The notes: generated by a model from the letters alone, not told the origin. Shown: positions 46,721-56,057, numbered from the stretch's first letter. The stretch: 64,000 nucleotides of DNA from Acinetobacter pseudolwoffii (GCF_002803605.1 NZ_PHRG01000002.1:186001-250000), one strand, 5' to 3'. Made by a program: numbers and translations.

Positions 46721-47326
46721 TTAATTGATGATGAGCCAGCTTGCTGCAAGCGCCAATAAACCACCAGAAGTTCCGTCTACCCATTTTTGTTTACGTTCAT
46801 CAATCTGGGTTTTCTGGCTGATTTTGCTGAACAAAATACTTAAGCCACAATACACCACAAAAATCAGACCAATAAAAATAAAGGACAGAATCAAACCTTG
46901 ACTGACAGTATTGGCCGATTTATCAATAAACTGCGGCAAAATCGCAAAATAAATCAGCATGCCTTTCGGGTTTAATAACGCAGTAAAAAAACCTTTTTGA
47001 ATCGGATTGGCTGACGTCTTTTTCTCAATGTTCAGCACATTTTTACTGAATACTGACTTGAACAGGCCAAAGGCCAGATACAGCAGATAAGCAATTCCGA
47101 GCCAGCGAATCGTTTCAAACAGCACCGGAAAAGAAACAATAATAGCCGCAATCCCGAGTGCCACAAGAATAGAATGCACCAGATAACCGCAACATACCCC
47201 TAAGGTTGCCTTCATGCCTGCTTTTGCATCTTTACCCATCACTTGAGACAGGATAAATAACATATCGGGTCCAGGCGTAAAAATCAGGGGAAGCACGGTC
47301 AGTGCAAAGAGTACAAATACAGACAT
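46721..47326 (-). CDS. LysE-family amino acid exporter
   Basis: This is a 201-residue inner-membrane exporter of the LysE/RhtB family with about six spans. The N-terminal TPGPDMLFILSQVMGKDAKA is the family signature; LNPKGMLIYFAILPQF is the second. It is divergent from an Lrp/AsnC regulator, a standard arrangement in which the regulator senses an amino acid and induces the exporter. The actual substrate is not readable. Confidence 0.92.
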   Translation of the reverse strand: MSVFVLFALTVLPLIFTPGPDMLFILSQVMGKDAKAGMKATLGVCCGYLVHSILVALGIAAIIVSFPVLFETIRWLGIAYLLYLAFGLFKSVFSKNVLNIEKKTSANPIQKGFFTALLNPKGMLIYFAILPQFIDKSANTVSQGLILSFIFIGLIFVVYCGLSILFSKISQKTQIDERKQKWVDGTSGGLLALAASWLIIN

Positions 47327-47438
47327 TTCCTTTTCCTTTCAAACTCCAGAAAGTGAAACAAGTATCTGCGATTTTTTACAAAATTGGCTTTCAATTTATT
47401 TTATAATAAGTCTTATTTTTCGAATATTATTCTAATTT

Positions 47439-47933
47439 ATGAAAATATCCACCAAGTCTGTGCGAGTAAAACTTGATCGAATTGATAAAAATATCATTCG
47501 ACACTTACAAGCCAATGGCCGTATTCAGAATAATGATCTGGCGCGGGAAATTGGACTTTCACCTTCCTCCTGTTTGCGGCGGGTCAAATTACTGGAAGAT
47601 GCAGGCGTGATTCAAAATTACACCACCATTGTCGATCAACAGAAAATTGGCTTTCAGCTGATTTTGTTTTCACGGATTTGGCTGGTCGGTCAAGATGCTG
47701 AAACCATTGACACCTTTATTGAGGCCATGAAAGAATTGCCGCAAGTAATGGAGTGCTACATTATTTTGGGGGAAAGTGATGCCATGTTGAAAGTCGTGGT
47801 GCCTGATCTGGAAAGTTACCGTAAATTCCAGTCAACCCATCTGACCAAAAAAAATGGTATTACCAGTGTCAAAACAGATTTACCGAGTCAGATTATTAAA
47901 CAGAGTTTCCAGCTACCTTTAGAAGATTTATAG
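47439..47933 (+). CDS. Lrp/AsnC-family transcriptional regulator
   Basis: This is a 164-residue regulator. The N-terminal helix-turn-helix is LDRIDKNIIRHLQANGRIQN...EIGLSPSSCLRRVKLLEDAG, followed by the RAM ligand-binding domain (AMKELPQVMECYIILGESDAML). It probably controls the divergent LysE exporter across about 112 bp of AT-rich DNA. The basic N-terminal tail before the first helix is slightly longer than usual. Confidence 0.93.
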   Translation: MKISTKSVRVKLDRIDKNIIRHLQANGRIQNNDLAREIGLSPSSCLRRVKLLEDAGVIQNYTTIVDQQKIGFQLILFSRIWLVGQDAETIDTFIEAMKELPQVMECYIILGESDAMLKVVVPDLESYRKFQSTHLTKKNGITSVKTDLPSQIIKQSFQLPLEDL

Positions 47934-48007
47934 ACAAACTGATTTTAGATAACGAAGCTATGTTCTTAATTTAAGATTTGAATAATCGTAGCTTGCTTAA
48001 ACCATAA

Positions 48008-48102
48008 CCTGTGCTACAAGCGCATAGATGGTAAGTTCTACCATAAGGAAAGGCTGCCTATAGCAGACCACCTTTTCCTCTTGAGCAAAGCCAAACCACA
48101 GG
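48008..48102 (+). ncRNA. Candidate structured RNA or repeat element, copy B
   Basis: In the 208-bp gap between the converging Lrp gene and the 127-residue gene, the outer stem CCTGTG (48008-48013) / CACAGG (48097-48102) closes two hairpins. The first is ATGGTA / TACCAT (48028-48033, 48039-48044). The second is AGGAAAGG / CCTTTTCCT (48046-48053, 48071-48079), with an inner CTGC / GCAG stem. The single-stranded segment TTGAGCAAAGCCAAA (48081-48095) follows. Copy A at 12765-12890 has the same order and spacing. The fold is drawn by eye. Confidence 0.42.
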
Positions 48103-48141
48103 ACTGAGTCTTATTTTTATGCTGTGGGGATACTTCAGAAT

Positions 48142-48525
48142 TTACTCAGTTTCATGTGCTAAAAAATCACGATGGACATGGCTTAAATCCACCAATTCAT
48201 AGTCTGACAATTTAAAAATTTGCCAAATTGCAATCGCATCTTCTTTTAAATCGACTGCCTGGGTCGCACGATTCGACAATTGCCATTGCAAGTCAGAAAT
48301 CCATAAATAGTATTGTCCAGTCGCCGCATTAAATGCCTGAACTTTCCCATCAGCATTAATCCCTTGAATGATGGCGCCTTCAGGTAAGGTCGCTTCAAGA
48401 TTGGGTAAGCTAATGTCCACAAAATGTTTGATTTGTCGCAGACCATAACCTGCAAAAATTTCTTTTTGAGCTTCACTTAACTGTGCATATTTTTGCTCTA
48501 TATCTGCAATTACCAGTGTGTCCAT
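48142..48525 (-). CDS. Unknown soluble protein, 127 aa
   Basis: I do not recognise this protein. It is acidic and soluble, with alternating helix and strand patterning (IEQKYAQLSEAQKEIFAGYG; IIQGINADGKVQAFNAATGQ; YLWISDLQWQLS). GGAGG lies four bases before ATG 48525, which is therefore preferred to the upstream ATG at 48537; that codon precedes the ribosome site. It is monocistronic, convergent to the Lrp regulator gene. Confidence 0.75.
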   Translation of the reverse strand: MDTLVIADIEQKYAQLSEAQKEIFAGYGLRQIKHFVDISLPNLEATLPEGAIIQGINADGKVQAFNAATGQYYLWISDLQWQLSNRATQAVDLKEDAIAIWQIFKLSDYELVDLSHVHRDFLAHETE

Positions 48526-48537
48526 GTCACCTCCCAT

Positions 48538-48756
48538 CGGTCAAATGCTGAGACGCTGCTCAGCAATATTTCATTTTAAATATTAAATACTATTTATTGT
48601 TATACCTGAAATGGCGCATTTAACGAATAAGACAATAGTGAAATGCTTACCCGAACGCCAATGTTCAGTTCAATTCCATTTTAAGGTTTATATATGAAAG
48701 TTTTGTGCCAAAAATACAATTTTCATGATTTTTATTCTATAACACTTGGCACATGA
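48538..48756. other. AT-rich spacer between the unknown gene and xerC
   Basis: About 219 bp without a gene, containing the upstream region of the 127-residue gene. I see no strong terminator for xerC here. Confidence 0.4.
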
Positions 48757-49692
48757 TCAATCTTCTTTATGCTGTGCACGTGGATGGGCTTGATCATAAA
48801 TCTGGGCCAGATGATCAAAATCGACATGAGTATAAATTTGCGTGGTGGTTAAATTACTGTGTCCCAGCATTTCCTGCACCGCGCGTAAGTCCCGGCTATT
48901 CGACAACATATGACTGGCAAAGCAATGTCTCAATAGATGTGGATGTAAATCTACATTCACGCCTGCGCGCTGCGCCTGAAACTTGACCCGATTTTCAATT
49001 TGCCGTGCACCGAGCGGATTGCCTTTCTGGGTAATAAATACATTCGCCTCCGGCACAAAATCACCATTCCAGCGTGGATAAATCTGCAACCAGGCCATCA
49101 CGCTGTCTTTGGCCTTGGAGCCAAAAGGCACAATCCGGGTTTTATTGCCTTTACCAGTAATGCGTAACAACTGCCGGTTGAAATCAATATCTTTAATTCT
49201 CAGGCTTTGCAGTTCTGCCAAACGTAGACCACTAGAGTAAAGCAATTCCAAAATCGCTTTGTCCCGGAGCCACATTTGCTGCTGTATTTCATTTTCGGGC
49301 GCAGGCTGATCAATAATCTGGTTGACGGTTTCAATATCTACCATGCCCGGCAAAGGACGCGATTGACGTTTTAATTGAAAATCATCCGCCGGATTAAAAG
49401 CCATATGCTGAGCCTGCTCGGCCCATTTCATAAACTGGCGAATGGCTGAAAGCATACGTTGCAGACTGCTGGGACTGAGCTGATGCTGTTCAACTTTTTC
49501 AGCCAGAAACTGGCGCAGGTCTGTGGCTTCTACATCGTTTAAATTGAGCTGCTCACGCTGGCAAAATTCTAAAAAATCCGAGACATCACGAGCATAGGCC
49601 TGCAAGGTATGTTTAGACTGGTTCTGGATTTCACGTTCTTTCAGCCACATATTGAGCAAAAGTTGAGGGGGCACAGTCACTGCCTGCTCCAT
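48757..49692 (-). CDS. xerC: Tyrosine recombinase XerC
   Basis: XerC acts with XerD at the dif site to resolve chromosome dimers. The N-terminal SAM-like domain includes KHTLQAYARDVSDFLEFC. The catalytic domain has Arg in SSGLRLAEL, Lys in ITGKGNKTR, His/Arg in HPHLLRHCFASH, His in LGHSNLTTTQ, and the nucleophile Tyr in IYTHVDFDHL. At 311 residues it is complete. Context (lysA-dapF-hydrolase-xerC) supports XerC over XerD. It starts immediately next to the stop of the upstream hydrolase gene. Confidence 0.95.
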   Translation of the reverse strand: MEQAVTVPPQLLLNMWLKEREIQNQSKHTLQAYARDVSDFLEFCQREQLNLNDVEATDLRQFLAEKVEQHQLSPSSLQRMLSAIRQFMKWAEQAQHMAFNPADDFQLKRQSRPLPGMVDIETVNQIIDQPAPENEIQQQMWLRDKAILELLYSSGLRLAELQSLRIKDIDFNRQLLRITGKGNKTRIVPFGSKAKDSVMAWLQIYPRWNGDFVPEANVFITQKGNPLGARQIENRVKFQAQRAGVNVDLHPHLLRHCFASHMLSNSRDLRAVQEMLGHSNLTTTQIYTHVDFDHLAQIYDQAHPRAQHKED

Positions 49693-50334
49693 TTAAAGTT
49701 GCTCCAGATAATCTTGAATCAGTGCTGCCACCTGATCTGCATGAGTGTGGGCAAAGAAATGATTTCCGCCTTGGATGATATGCAGTTTTGCATGTTTAAA
49801 TATTTTTTCTAAGTATTGTCCTACTTGAATCGTGCTTAGAGGATCATGATCTGCCCAAATTAGCAAAATGGGAATTTCAAGACCGGCGAGCTGATCAGGA
49901 TTAAATTCAGTGTGATCTTGTACAAACCAGTTCGGTACTGCTTTAAACTGTTCACGATAATCTGTTCGCCAGTCGGCACAGTGAAATCTCTTCAAATTTA
50001 AACCGCCTGATGTCGCCAACAATACCAGCCCTTTGACTTTTTGCGGATGCTTAAGCGCTAACCCAACTGCCAGTACACCGCCCATCGACTGGGCAATCAG
50101 AATGGAGTCATCCTGAATCTGCCTATTTACTAGTTCTTGCAAATCATACAGGTTTTGAATGGCTACATTTGGCGTCACCCCATCAAATCCTGGATAGGCA
50201 ATGACCTGCTGATCTGGATATTCGGTTAATGCTGCCCTTAACGGCTGCCAAAAACCTTGGCTGCCAGATGCACCCGGTAAAAATACAAGCTGATTCATGA
50301 AGGCATAATCATGCATATTAAATTTCAGTTTCAT
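49693..50334 (-). CDS. Alpha/beta hydrolase
   Basis: This is a 213-residue hydrolase of the alpha/beta fold. The N-terminal LVFLPGASGSQGFW forms the oxyanion region, the nucleophile elbow is IAQSMGGVLA, the acid is in WADHDPLS, and the late GGNHFFAH carries the catalytic His. Starts at 50334, 50316 or 50298 are possible; none has a strong ribosome site. It directly abuts xerC on the same strand, and a terminator separates it from dapF. In Pseudomonas a DUF484 gene often lies between dapF and xerC, so this gene occupies that place. The substrate is unknown. Confidence 0.85.
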   Translation of the reverse strand: MKLKFNMHDYAFMNQLVFLPGASGSQGFWQPLRAALTEYPDQQVIAYPGFDGVTPNVAIQNLYDLQELVNRQIQDDSILIAQSMGGVLAVGLALKHPQKVKGLVLLATSGGLNLKRFHCADWRTDYREQFKAVPNWFVQDHTEFNPDQLAGLEIPILLIWADHDPLSTIQVGQYLEKIFKHAKLHIIQGGNHFFAHTHADQVAALIQDYLEQL

Positions 50335-50342
50335 CCTAACAT

Positions 50343-50377
50343 AAAAAAAGCACCGTTCTGAGCACGGTGCTTTTTTA
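50343..50377 (-). terminator. Terminator after dapF
   Basis: AAAAAAAGCACCGT and ACGGTGCTTTTTT pair with a short loop. On the minus strand a T-run follows, so it ends the lptM-lysA-dapF transcript; on the plus strand its T-run would also stop readthrough. Confidence 0.9.
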
Positions 50378-50391
50378 AAACTTAATGCCGA

Positions 50392-51237
50392 TTAACCCTG
50401 AAAATAACGCAAATCCAGACGCCCTTCATACACGGTCGCCGTTGGTCCGGTCATCCAGACCACATCGCCTTCTTTCCACTCGATCTGCAACTTGCCACCT
50501 GCCAGCTCGATTTCAACCTTGCTCGACAGCAGACCACGGCGCATACCGGAAATGGCTGCGGCACAGGCACCTGTACCACAGGCCAAAGTCTCGCCGACCC
50601 CACGTTCATACACACGCAAACGCGCATGTTTTTCATCAATGATCTGCATAAAGCCAGCATTGACCCGTGCCGGGAAACGCGCATGCGCTTCAACTTGTGG
50701 GCCAATACGTGCCACATCGGCAGCAATCACATCCGGTACAATCGTCACCGCATGTGGATTACCCATATTCACCACATCAATGCTCAGCTTTTCACCGCTA
50801 GCAAGCTCAATGTCATACAGGCTTTCCGGTGCATCGGCCAAAAATGGAATGTCCTGTGGCAGGAATTTCGGATAGCCCATATTGACCCGCACCCAGCCAT
50901 TGGCACCCAATTCCGGTTCAACAATACCAGACTTCGTCTGTACCTTGATTTTGGTTTTGCTGGTCAACTGACGGTCATGTACAAACTTGGCAAAACAGCG
51001 CACGCCATTGCCACATTGTTCTACTTCCGAACCATCGGCATTAAAAATCCGATATTTAAAATCTGCACTCGGTACGTCTGGTGGTTCAACCACCAGCAGC
51101 TGATCAAAACCAATACCAAAGTTACGATTGGCCAAGCGCTGAATGGTGACCGGATCCAAATAAGCGCGCTGGCTGATCAGATCAACCACCATAAAGTCAT
51201 TGCCCAGACCATGCATCTTGGTAAATTCTAATAACAT
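50392..51237 (-). CDS. dapF: Diaminopimelate epimerase DapF
   Basis: DapF converts LL- to meso-diaminopimelate for peptidoglycan and lysine synthesis. The two catalytic cysteines are in [10 protein letters not shown] and [13 protein letters not shown]. The N-terminal [15 protein letters not shown] is typical. Its length of 281 aa is normal. It lies 13 bases downstream of lysA, forming the conserved lysA-dapF pair. Confidence 0.97.
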   Translation of the reverse strand: MLLEFTKMHGLGNDFMVVDLISQRAYLDPVTIQRLANRNFGIGFDQLLVVEPPDVPSADFKYRIFNADGSEVEQCGNGVRCFAKFVHDRQLTSKTKIKVQTKSGIVEPELGANGWVRVNMGYPKFLPQDIPFLADAPESLYDIELASGEKLSIDVVNMGNPHAVTIVPDVIAADVARIGPQVEAHARFPARVNAGFMQIIDEKHARLRVYERGVGETLACGTGACAAAISGMRRGLLSSKVEIELAGGKLQIEWKEGDVVWMTGPTATVYEGRLDLRYFQG

Positions 51238-51250
51238 CTCGATTTAGTCC

Positions 51251-52495
51251 TTAAGGCAATAAACGCTCACGTTCCCAGAGTGATTCAATCGTCTCACGTT
51301 CACGAATCAGATGTGCCTGATCTGCATCAACCATCACTTCAGCCGCACGGCCGCGACTGTTGTAGTTTGAGCTCATCACAAAACCGTAGGCACCTGCGCC
51401 CAAGACTGCCAGTACATCATTTTCTTTGATTGCCAATTCACGCTCTTTACCGAGGAAATCACCGGTTTCACAGATCGCACCTACCACATCCCATTCTTTA
51501 GTTTCAGCATCATTACGCGGCGTCACTGGCTGAATGTCCATCCATGCTTCATATAAAGCCGGACGAATCAGGTCGTTCATCGCCGCATCAATGATGGCAA
51601 AATTACGATGATTGGTCGGTTTGAGCAGATCGACTTTGGTCAGCAATACACCCGCATTGGCAGAAATACTACGCCCCGGCTCCATATACACTTTCAGGCC
51701 CAATTTTTCTAATGCTGGACGTAGCGCATTGGCATATTCTTCAACCGATGGCGGGGTTTCATCTTTATAAGTCACCCCCAGACCACCACCAATATCGATG
51801 TGTTTGAGGTGGATACCCATTTCTTTGAGCTGGTCAATCATGACAATGACACGATCCAGCGCATCAACAAAAGGCTGGGTTTCGGTGAGCTGTGAACCGA
51901 TATGACAGTCAATCCCGACCACATCCAGATTGGCCAGTGACGCCGCATATTGATAGGTTGCAAATACGCTATCAGATGGAATACCGAATTTATTTTCTTT
52001 TAGACCGGTTGAAATATAAGGATGGGTTTTGGCATCGACGTCCGGATTCACGCGCAATGAAATCGGCGCTTTAACATTCAATTCAGCCGCAACCTTTTGA
52101 ATACGATCCAGCTCGGCATGAGATTCCACATTAAAGCAGGCAATGCCCACTTCTAAGGCTTTTTTAATATCTGCTTCAGTTTTACCCAGACCCGAAAATA
52201 CAATTTTTGCGGCATCACCACCGGCTTTCAGTACACGTGCCAATTCACCGCCGGTCACAATATCAAAACCGGCCCCCTGTTTGGCCAATACATTCAATAC
52301 CGCAAGATTGGAGTTGGACTTTACCGCGAAACAGATTTGATGATCGATAAAGTTAAAAGCACGGTCCATATCTAAAAAATGCTTTTCCAAGGTGGCTTTG
52401 GAATAAACATAGAGAGGTGTGCCAAATTGCTCTGCGAGCTGTTGTAATGAACATTGCTCAGCGTGCAATACCCCATTAATGCGGGTGAAACTCAT
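51251..52495 (-). CDS. lysA: Diaminopimelate decarboxylase LysA
   Basis: LysA is the PLP-dependent enzyme that decarboxylates meso-diaminopimelate to lysine, the last step of the pathway. The PLP lysine is in ICFAVKSNSN; the glycine loop is DIGGGLGVTY; the C-terminal active-site motif is GAICETGDFLGKE. Its length of 414 aa is standard. It starts about 25 bases after the LptM stop, and dapF follows closely. Confidence 0.97.
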   Translation of the reverse strand: MSFTRINGVLHAEQCSLQQLAEQFGTPLYVYSKATLEKHFLDMDRAFNFIDHQICFAVKSNSNLAVLNVLAKQGAGFDIVTGGELARVLKAGGDAAKIVFSGLGKTEADIKKALEVGIACFNVESHAELDRIQKVAAELNVKAPISLRVNPDVDAKTHPYISTGLKENKFGIPSDSVFATYQYAASLANLDVVGIDCHIGSQLTETQPFVDALDRVIVMIDQLKEMGIHLKHIDIGGGLGVTYKDETPPSVEEYANALRPALEKLGLKVYMEPGRSISANAGVLLTKVDLLKPTNHRNFAIIDAAMNDLIRPALYEAWMDIQPVTPRNDAETKEWDVVGAICETGDFLGKERELAIKENDVLAVLGAGAYGFVMSSNYNSRGRAAEVMVDADQAHLIRERETIESLWERERLLP

Positions 52496-52519
52496 GAAGG
52501 TATCCTTTCTTTGAAAGCG

Positions 52520-52753
52520 TTAAGGTGTAGTCGTTGAATCTGATGCTTCAGGCGCAGCAAACTGTTGTTGCACAGGGGCATCTCGTTCTTCATCGGAGGC
52601 TTTGGATTCAGCTTCGGTATTTTTATATAACAAATACTTGGCACGCTTGTCGTAATCTGGATCATTCGGCAAGTGCAACGCACCTGACTGCCCACAAGCT
52701 GCAAGAACAAGACTTGTCGCCAAGATACTGATGTAGCAAATGACTTGATGCAT
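52520..52753 (-). CDS. lptM: LPS translocon maturation chaperone LptM-like lipoprotein
   Basis: This is a 77-residue lipoprotein of the LptM (formerly YifL) type, which in E. coli assists disulfide maturation of LptD. The lipobox LVLAACGQSGALHLP follows a short signal peptide, and the conserved motif G-x-G-x-L-x-LP is right after the Cys. An acidic, Gln/Ala-rich tail completes it. AGGTGG stands four bases before the ATG. Its position directly upstream of lysA matches other gamma-proteobacteria. Confidence 0.85.
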   Translation of the reverse strand: MHQVICYISILATSLVLAACGQSGALHLPNDPDYDKRAKYLLYKNTEAESKASDEERDAPVQQQFAAPEASDSTTTP

Positions 52754-52844
52754 CTGACCACCTAATTGAATAGTGTTTCGATGAAGTATAACGCGATGAT
52801 CACCATGACCAAAGCGCTAAAGCCTAGAGATTATCTTTAGCGAT

Positions 52845-52876
52845 AAAAAAACGCCAGCAGATCGCTGACGTTTTTA
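52845..52876 (-). terminator. Terminator after the amino acid permease gene
   Basis: An imperfect stem (AAAAACGCCAGC / GCTGACGTTTTT) with a small loop lies 11 bases after the permease stop. Its A-run on the plus strand becomes the T-run on the minus strand. Confidence 0.75.
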
Positions 52877-52886
52877 TTGATAAGGT

Positions 52887-54290
52887 TTATTTATGTTTCT
52901 GTTTATAGAAACCGAAATAGCCAATAACCAGAAGGATAAACCAGATCGGGCTGACCATCAGTGCTTGACGGGTATCGTCTTCCAGCGCCAACACCACGAT
53001 CATGCTCAGGAAGAATACGATCACAATCCAGCAGGTCACCAGACCGCCCGGCAACTTAAAGGTCGATTTGGCATGCAATTCTGGACGTGTTTTGTAGTAC
53101 ACGATATAGCTCCAGATAATGATGATCCAGACACAGATAAACAGAATCGTGGATAAAGTCGTTGCTAAAGTGAAAGCGCGGACGGTATCTGGAACGAAAT
53201 ACTGTAGTGCTGCACCCAGCAACAAACATACCGCAGAGAAATACAAGGCATTTGCCGGAACTGCACGACGGTTTAAGCGACCAAAGGCAAGTGGTGCCTG
53301 CTCTTCACGCGACAGACCGAACAGCATACGACTGGTCGAGAATACCCCACTGTTCATCGATGACATCACCGAGGACAACACCACCAGGTTCATGATGATC
53401 GCAGCTGCGGCAATACCAGCCTGACTAAACAGGTTCACAAAGGGCGAGATATTTGGATCAATCTGATTCCATGGCGTTACCGACATCACAATCAAAAGTG
53501 CCAGTACATAGAAAATAATGATACGGATCGGAATCGAGTTCACTGCTTTCGGCAGGTTCTTTTCCGGATCTTTGGTTTCAGCTGCGGTCGTACCCACCAG
53601 CTCTACACCCACGAAGGCAAAAATCGCAATCTGGAACCCGGCCAGGAAGCCCATCGCTCCAGTCGGGAAGATACCGCCATGTGACCAGATATGACTAAAT
53701 GACGCAACTGTGCCGGCATCCGAGGTAAACCCGGTAAAGACCATCCACAGGCCAACGGCAATCAGCACCACAATCGCGATAATCTTGACCAGAGCAAACC
53801 AGAATTCCATTTCACCAAACAGTTTGACCGTGACCAGGTTCAAACCCATGATAAACACAATCGCGGCAACGCTGATCATCACTCCTTCTTCAGGACTAAA
53901 GGGCAAGCCATTATTGAAGAATTGCAGGTAATAAATAATCGCGGATAGATCTGCGATCCCGATAGTGATCCAGCACAGCCAGTAGGTCCAGCCAACAAAG
54001 TATCCGGCCCAAGGCCCGATCAGATCCGTGGCAAAATCAATGAATGATTTATATTGCAAATTCGAGAGCAACAACTCACCGAGTGCACGCATTACCAGAA
54101 ATACCATAAAACCGATGATCATATAGATCACCAGAATAGAAGGACCTGCGAGACTGATGGTCTTGCCCGAACCCATAAACAGGCCGGTTCCGATGGCGCC
54201 ACCAATGGCAATAAGCTGTAGATGCCGATTGGATAAACTTCGCTGTAACTCACCGTGCTCTGCCGATGAACTGTTATATTTTTCTGACAT
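52887..54290 (-). CDS. Amino acid permease (AAT family, CycA-like)
   Basis: This is a 467-residue APC-superfamily transporter with about twelve spans. The N-terminal LSNRHLQLIAIGGAIGTGLF and GSGKTISLAGPSI are AAT signatures; KIIAIVVLIAVGLW and GVELVGTTAAETKDPEK follow. Close resemblance to D-serine/D-alanine/glycine transporters (CycA) and related permeases suggests neutral amino acids, but the exact substrate is open. ATG 54290 is preferred to TTG 54302. It is divergent from the AGCS transporter across about 320 bp. Confidence 0.88.
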   Translation of the reverse strand: MSEKYNSSSAEHGELQRSLSNRHLQLIAIGGAIGTGLFMGSGKTISLAGPSILVIYMIIGFMVFLVMRALGELLLSNLQYKSFIDFATDLIGPWAGYFVGWTYWLCWITIGIADLSAIIYYLQFFNNGLPFSPEEGVMISVAAIVFIMGLNLVTVKLFGEMEFWFALVKIIAIVVLIAVGLWMVFTGFTSDAGTVASFSHIWSHGGIFPTGAMGFLAGFQIAIFAFVGVELVGTTAAETKDPEKNLPKAVNSIPIRIIIFYVLALLIVMSVTPWNQIDPNISPFVNLFSQAGIAAAAIIMNLVVLSSVMSSMNSGVFSTSRMLFGLSREEQAPLAFGRLNRRAVPANALYFSAVCLLLGAALQYFVPDTVRAFTLATTLSTILFICVWIIIIWSYIVYYKTRPELHAKSTFKLPGGLVTCWIVIVFFLSMIVVLALEDDTRQALMVSPIWFILLVIGYFGFYKQKHK

Positions 54291-54610
54291 TATTGATTTC
54301 AACTTCGAGTTTTACTCGCGACAAATTAACGTAAAAAAGCCTGAATACAAAAAGAAAAATCACATCATTTGTATTTTCTGCCTAAACTGTAAAGTTCATT
54401 TATTTTTCTTATATCTCACTCGCGCCAGCTTAACGCTTATTTTTTCGACGCCCGAGATTCAAGAAACTTCTTGTCAAAGCAGCAAAACCATGTAAAAACT
54501 AGAACACAATTCCGCCATTTTAAGTATTCAGGATGAATACTGATGGCACAATAATTGCTTTTTAATCAATATCTCGAATTACATAGACATGGATCAATAA
54601 GAAGAATTTT
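54291..54610. promoter_or_regulatory. 320-bp divergent region between two amino-acid transporters
   Basis: This AT-rich divergent spacer should hold promoters for the permease (minus) and the AGCS symporter (plus). I examined it for a glycine riboswitch because both genes transport small neutral amino acids, and saw no tandem aptamer pattern. No reliable promoter hexamers were located. Confidence 0.45.
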
Positions 54611-55957
54611 ATGCAAAATTTACAAAGTTTAATGGAGACTTTAAGCGGCTGGGTCTGGGGCCCTTATATGCTGGTACTGATTGTCGGCACCGGGATATTC
54701 CTCACTTTCCGCTTATTGTTCTGGCAATTCCGTATGTTGCCACTGGCCTTCAAACAGGTCTTTGGCAAGCATCCCGAGCACTCAGGTGATATTTCCCAGT
54801 TCGCTTCACTGATGACTGCACTGTCTGCCACGATTGGTACCGGTAATATTGCCGGCGTAGCCACCGCCTGTGTGCTGGGTGGTCCGGGTGCGGTGTTCTG
54901 GATGTGGATGACTGCCCTGTTTGGTATGGCGACTAAATACGGCGAAGGTGTCCTTGCAGTCAAATACCGAATTAAAAATGAAAAAGGTGAAATGTCGGGT
55001 GGTCCGATGTACTACATCGAACGTGGCCTGAAATGGAAATGGCTGGCGCTGATTTTTGCCTTGTTCGGGACACTGGCCTCTTTTGGGATCGGCAGTTCAG
55101 TGCAGTCCAATACTGTTGCACTGGCAGTTGAAAACAGTTTGGGGATCGAAACCTGGATGACCGGTATTATCATTACTGCCTTTTCAGCACTGGTGATTCT
55201 GGGCGGGATTAAATCGATTTCCAAGGCATCTTCGGTGATTGTTCCAATCATGGCGGTAGGCTATGTGGCTGGTGGTCTGGTCATTATTCTCAACAATTTA
55301 GAACTGGTAGCGCCTGCACTAAAAATGATCTTCACCTATGCTTTTACCGGTGAAGCTGCAGTAGGCGGTGCGATTGGTGCGGCGATTCGTTATGGTGTAG
55401 CACGTGGGGTATTCTCGAATGAAGCCGGCATGGGCTCTGCGCCGATTGCAGCCGCAGCAGCAAAAACCGACCATCCTGCCCGTCAGGGTCTGGTCTCTAT
55501 GACCGGTACTTTTATTGACACCATTATTGTCTGTTCAATTACTGGTATTGTTCTGGTCATGGGCTACATCATGGCCGGTAATTCATTTGGCGATCAGACC
55601 GGTGCAGTACTGACGATTGGCGTCTTCGACAAACTCCTGCCCGGTGTCGGTGGCTGGGTCGTCACCTTCGGAATTATTTTCTTTGCTTATTCCACGATTT
55701 TAGGCTGGAGCTACTACGGCGAAAAATGTGCCACTTACTTGCTCGGCGAAAAGTTCGTTCTACCCTATCGTATTATTTATATTGCATCGGTTTTTGTCGG
55801 CTGTATCGCGACACTGGATCTGGTCTGGTTATTTGCCGATACCTTTAATGGTCTGATGGCGGTTCCCAACCTGATTGCATTGCTGTTATTGTCTGGCGTG
55901 ATTGCCAAGGAATCGAAAGACTTCATCGCAAGGCGTAAATCTGGTGAACTTTATTAA
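54611..55957 (+). CDS. Alanine or glycine:cation symporter (AGCS family)
   Basis: This is a 448-residue sodium-coupled alanine/glycine transporter with about ten spans. Family signatures are ALSATIGTGNIAGVATA, GGPGAVFWMWMTALFGMATKYGE, and GVFSNEAGMGSAPIAAAAAKTDHP. An AAGAAGAA purine stretch precedes the ATG. It is monocistronic with a terminator downstream. It faces away from another amino acid permease, so the pair may be co-regulated. Confidence 0.94.
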   Translation: MQNLQSLMETLSGWVWGPYMLVLIVGTGIFLTFRLLFWQFRMLPLAFKQVFGKHPEHSGDISQFASLMTALSATIGTGNIAGVATACVLGGPGAVFWMWMTALFGMATKYGEGVLAVKYRIKNEKGEMSGGPMYYIERGLKWKWLALIFALFGTLASFGIGSSVQSNTVALAVENSLGIETWMTGIIITAFSALVILGGIKSISKASSVIVPIMAVGYVAGGLVIILNNLELVAPALKMIFTYAFTGEAAVGGAIGAAIRYGVARGVFSNEAGMGSAPIAAAAAKTDHPARQGLVSMTGTFIDTIIVCSITGIVLVMGYIMAGNSFGDQTGAVLTIGVFDKLLPGVGGWVVTFGIIFFAYSTILGWSYYGEKCATYLLGEKFVLPYRIIYIASVFVGCIATLDLVWLFADTFNGLMAVPNLIALLLLSGVIAKESKDFIARRKSGELY

Positions 55958-55991
55958 CTACCTTATTGCTTAAATCCCGAACCAAGAGAAT

Positions 55992-56019
55992 AAAAAGCCA
56001 CATCAATTGTGGCTTTTTA
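55992..56019. terminator. Terminator after the AGCS symporter gene
   Basis: The perfect 11-bp stem AAAAAGCCACA / TGTGGCTTTTT has a short loop and T-run. It is bidirectional, also serving the convergent 134-residue gene. Confidence 0.92.
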
Positions 56020-56057
56020 TTACTAATTATTCGAAATTCAAATCCAATATTCATGTT

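Noticed and set aside
52492..52761. Overlapping 89-codon frame across lptM
   Set aside because: The overlapping lptM frame has a lipobox, ribosome site and conserved context; this one has none.
54291..54610. Possible glycine riboswitch between two amino-acid transporter genes
   Set aside because: No tandem aptamer or conserved glycine-riboswitch core was visible.
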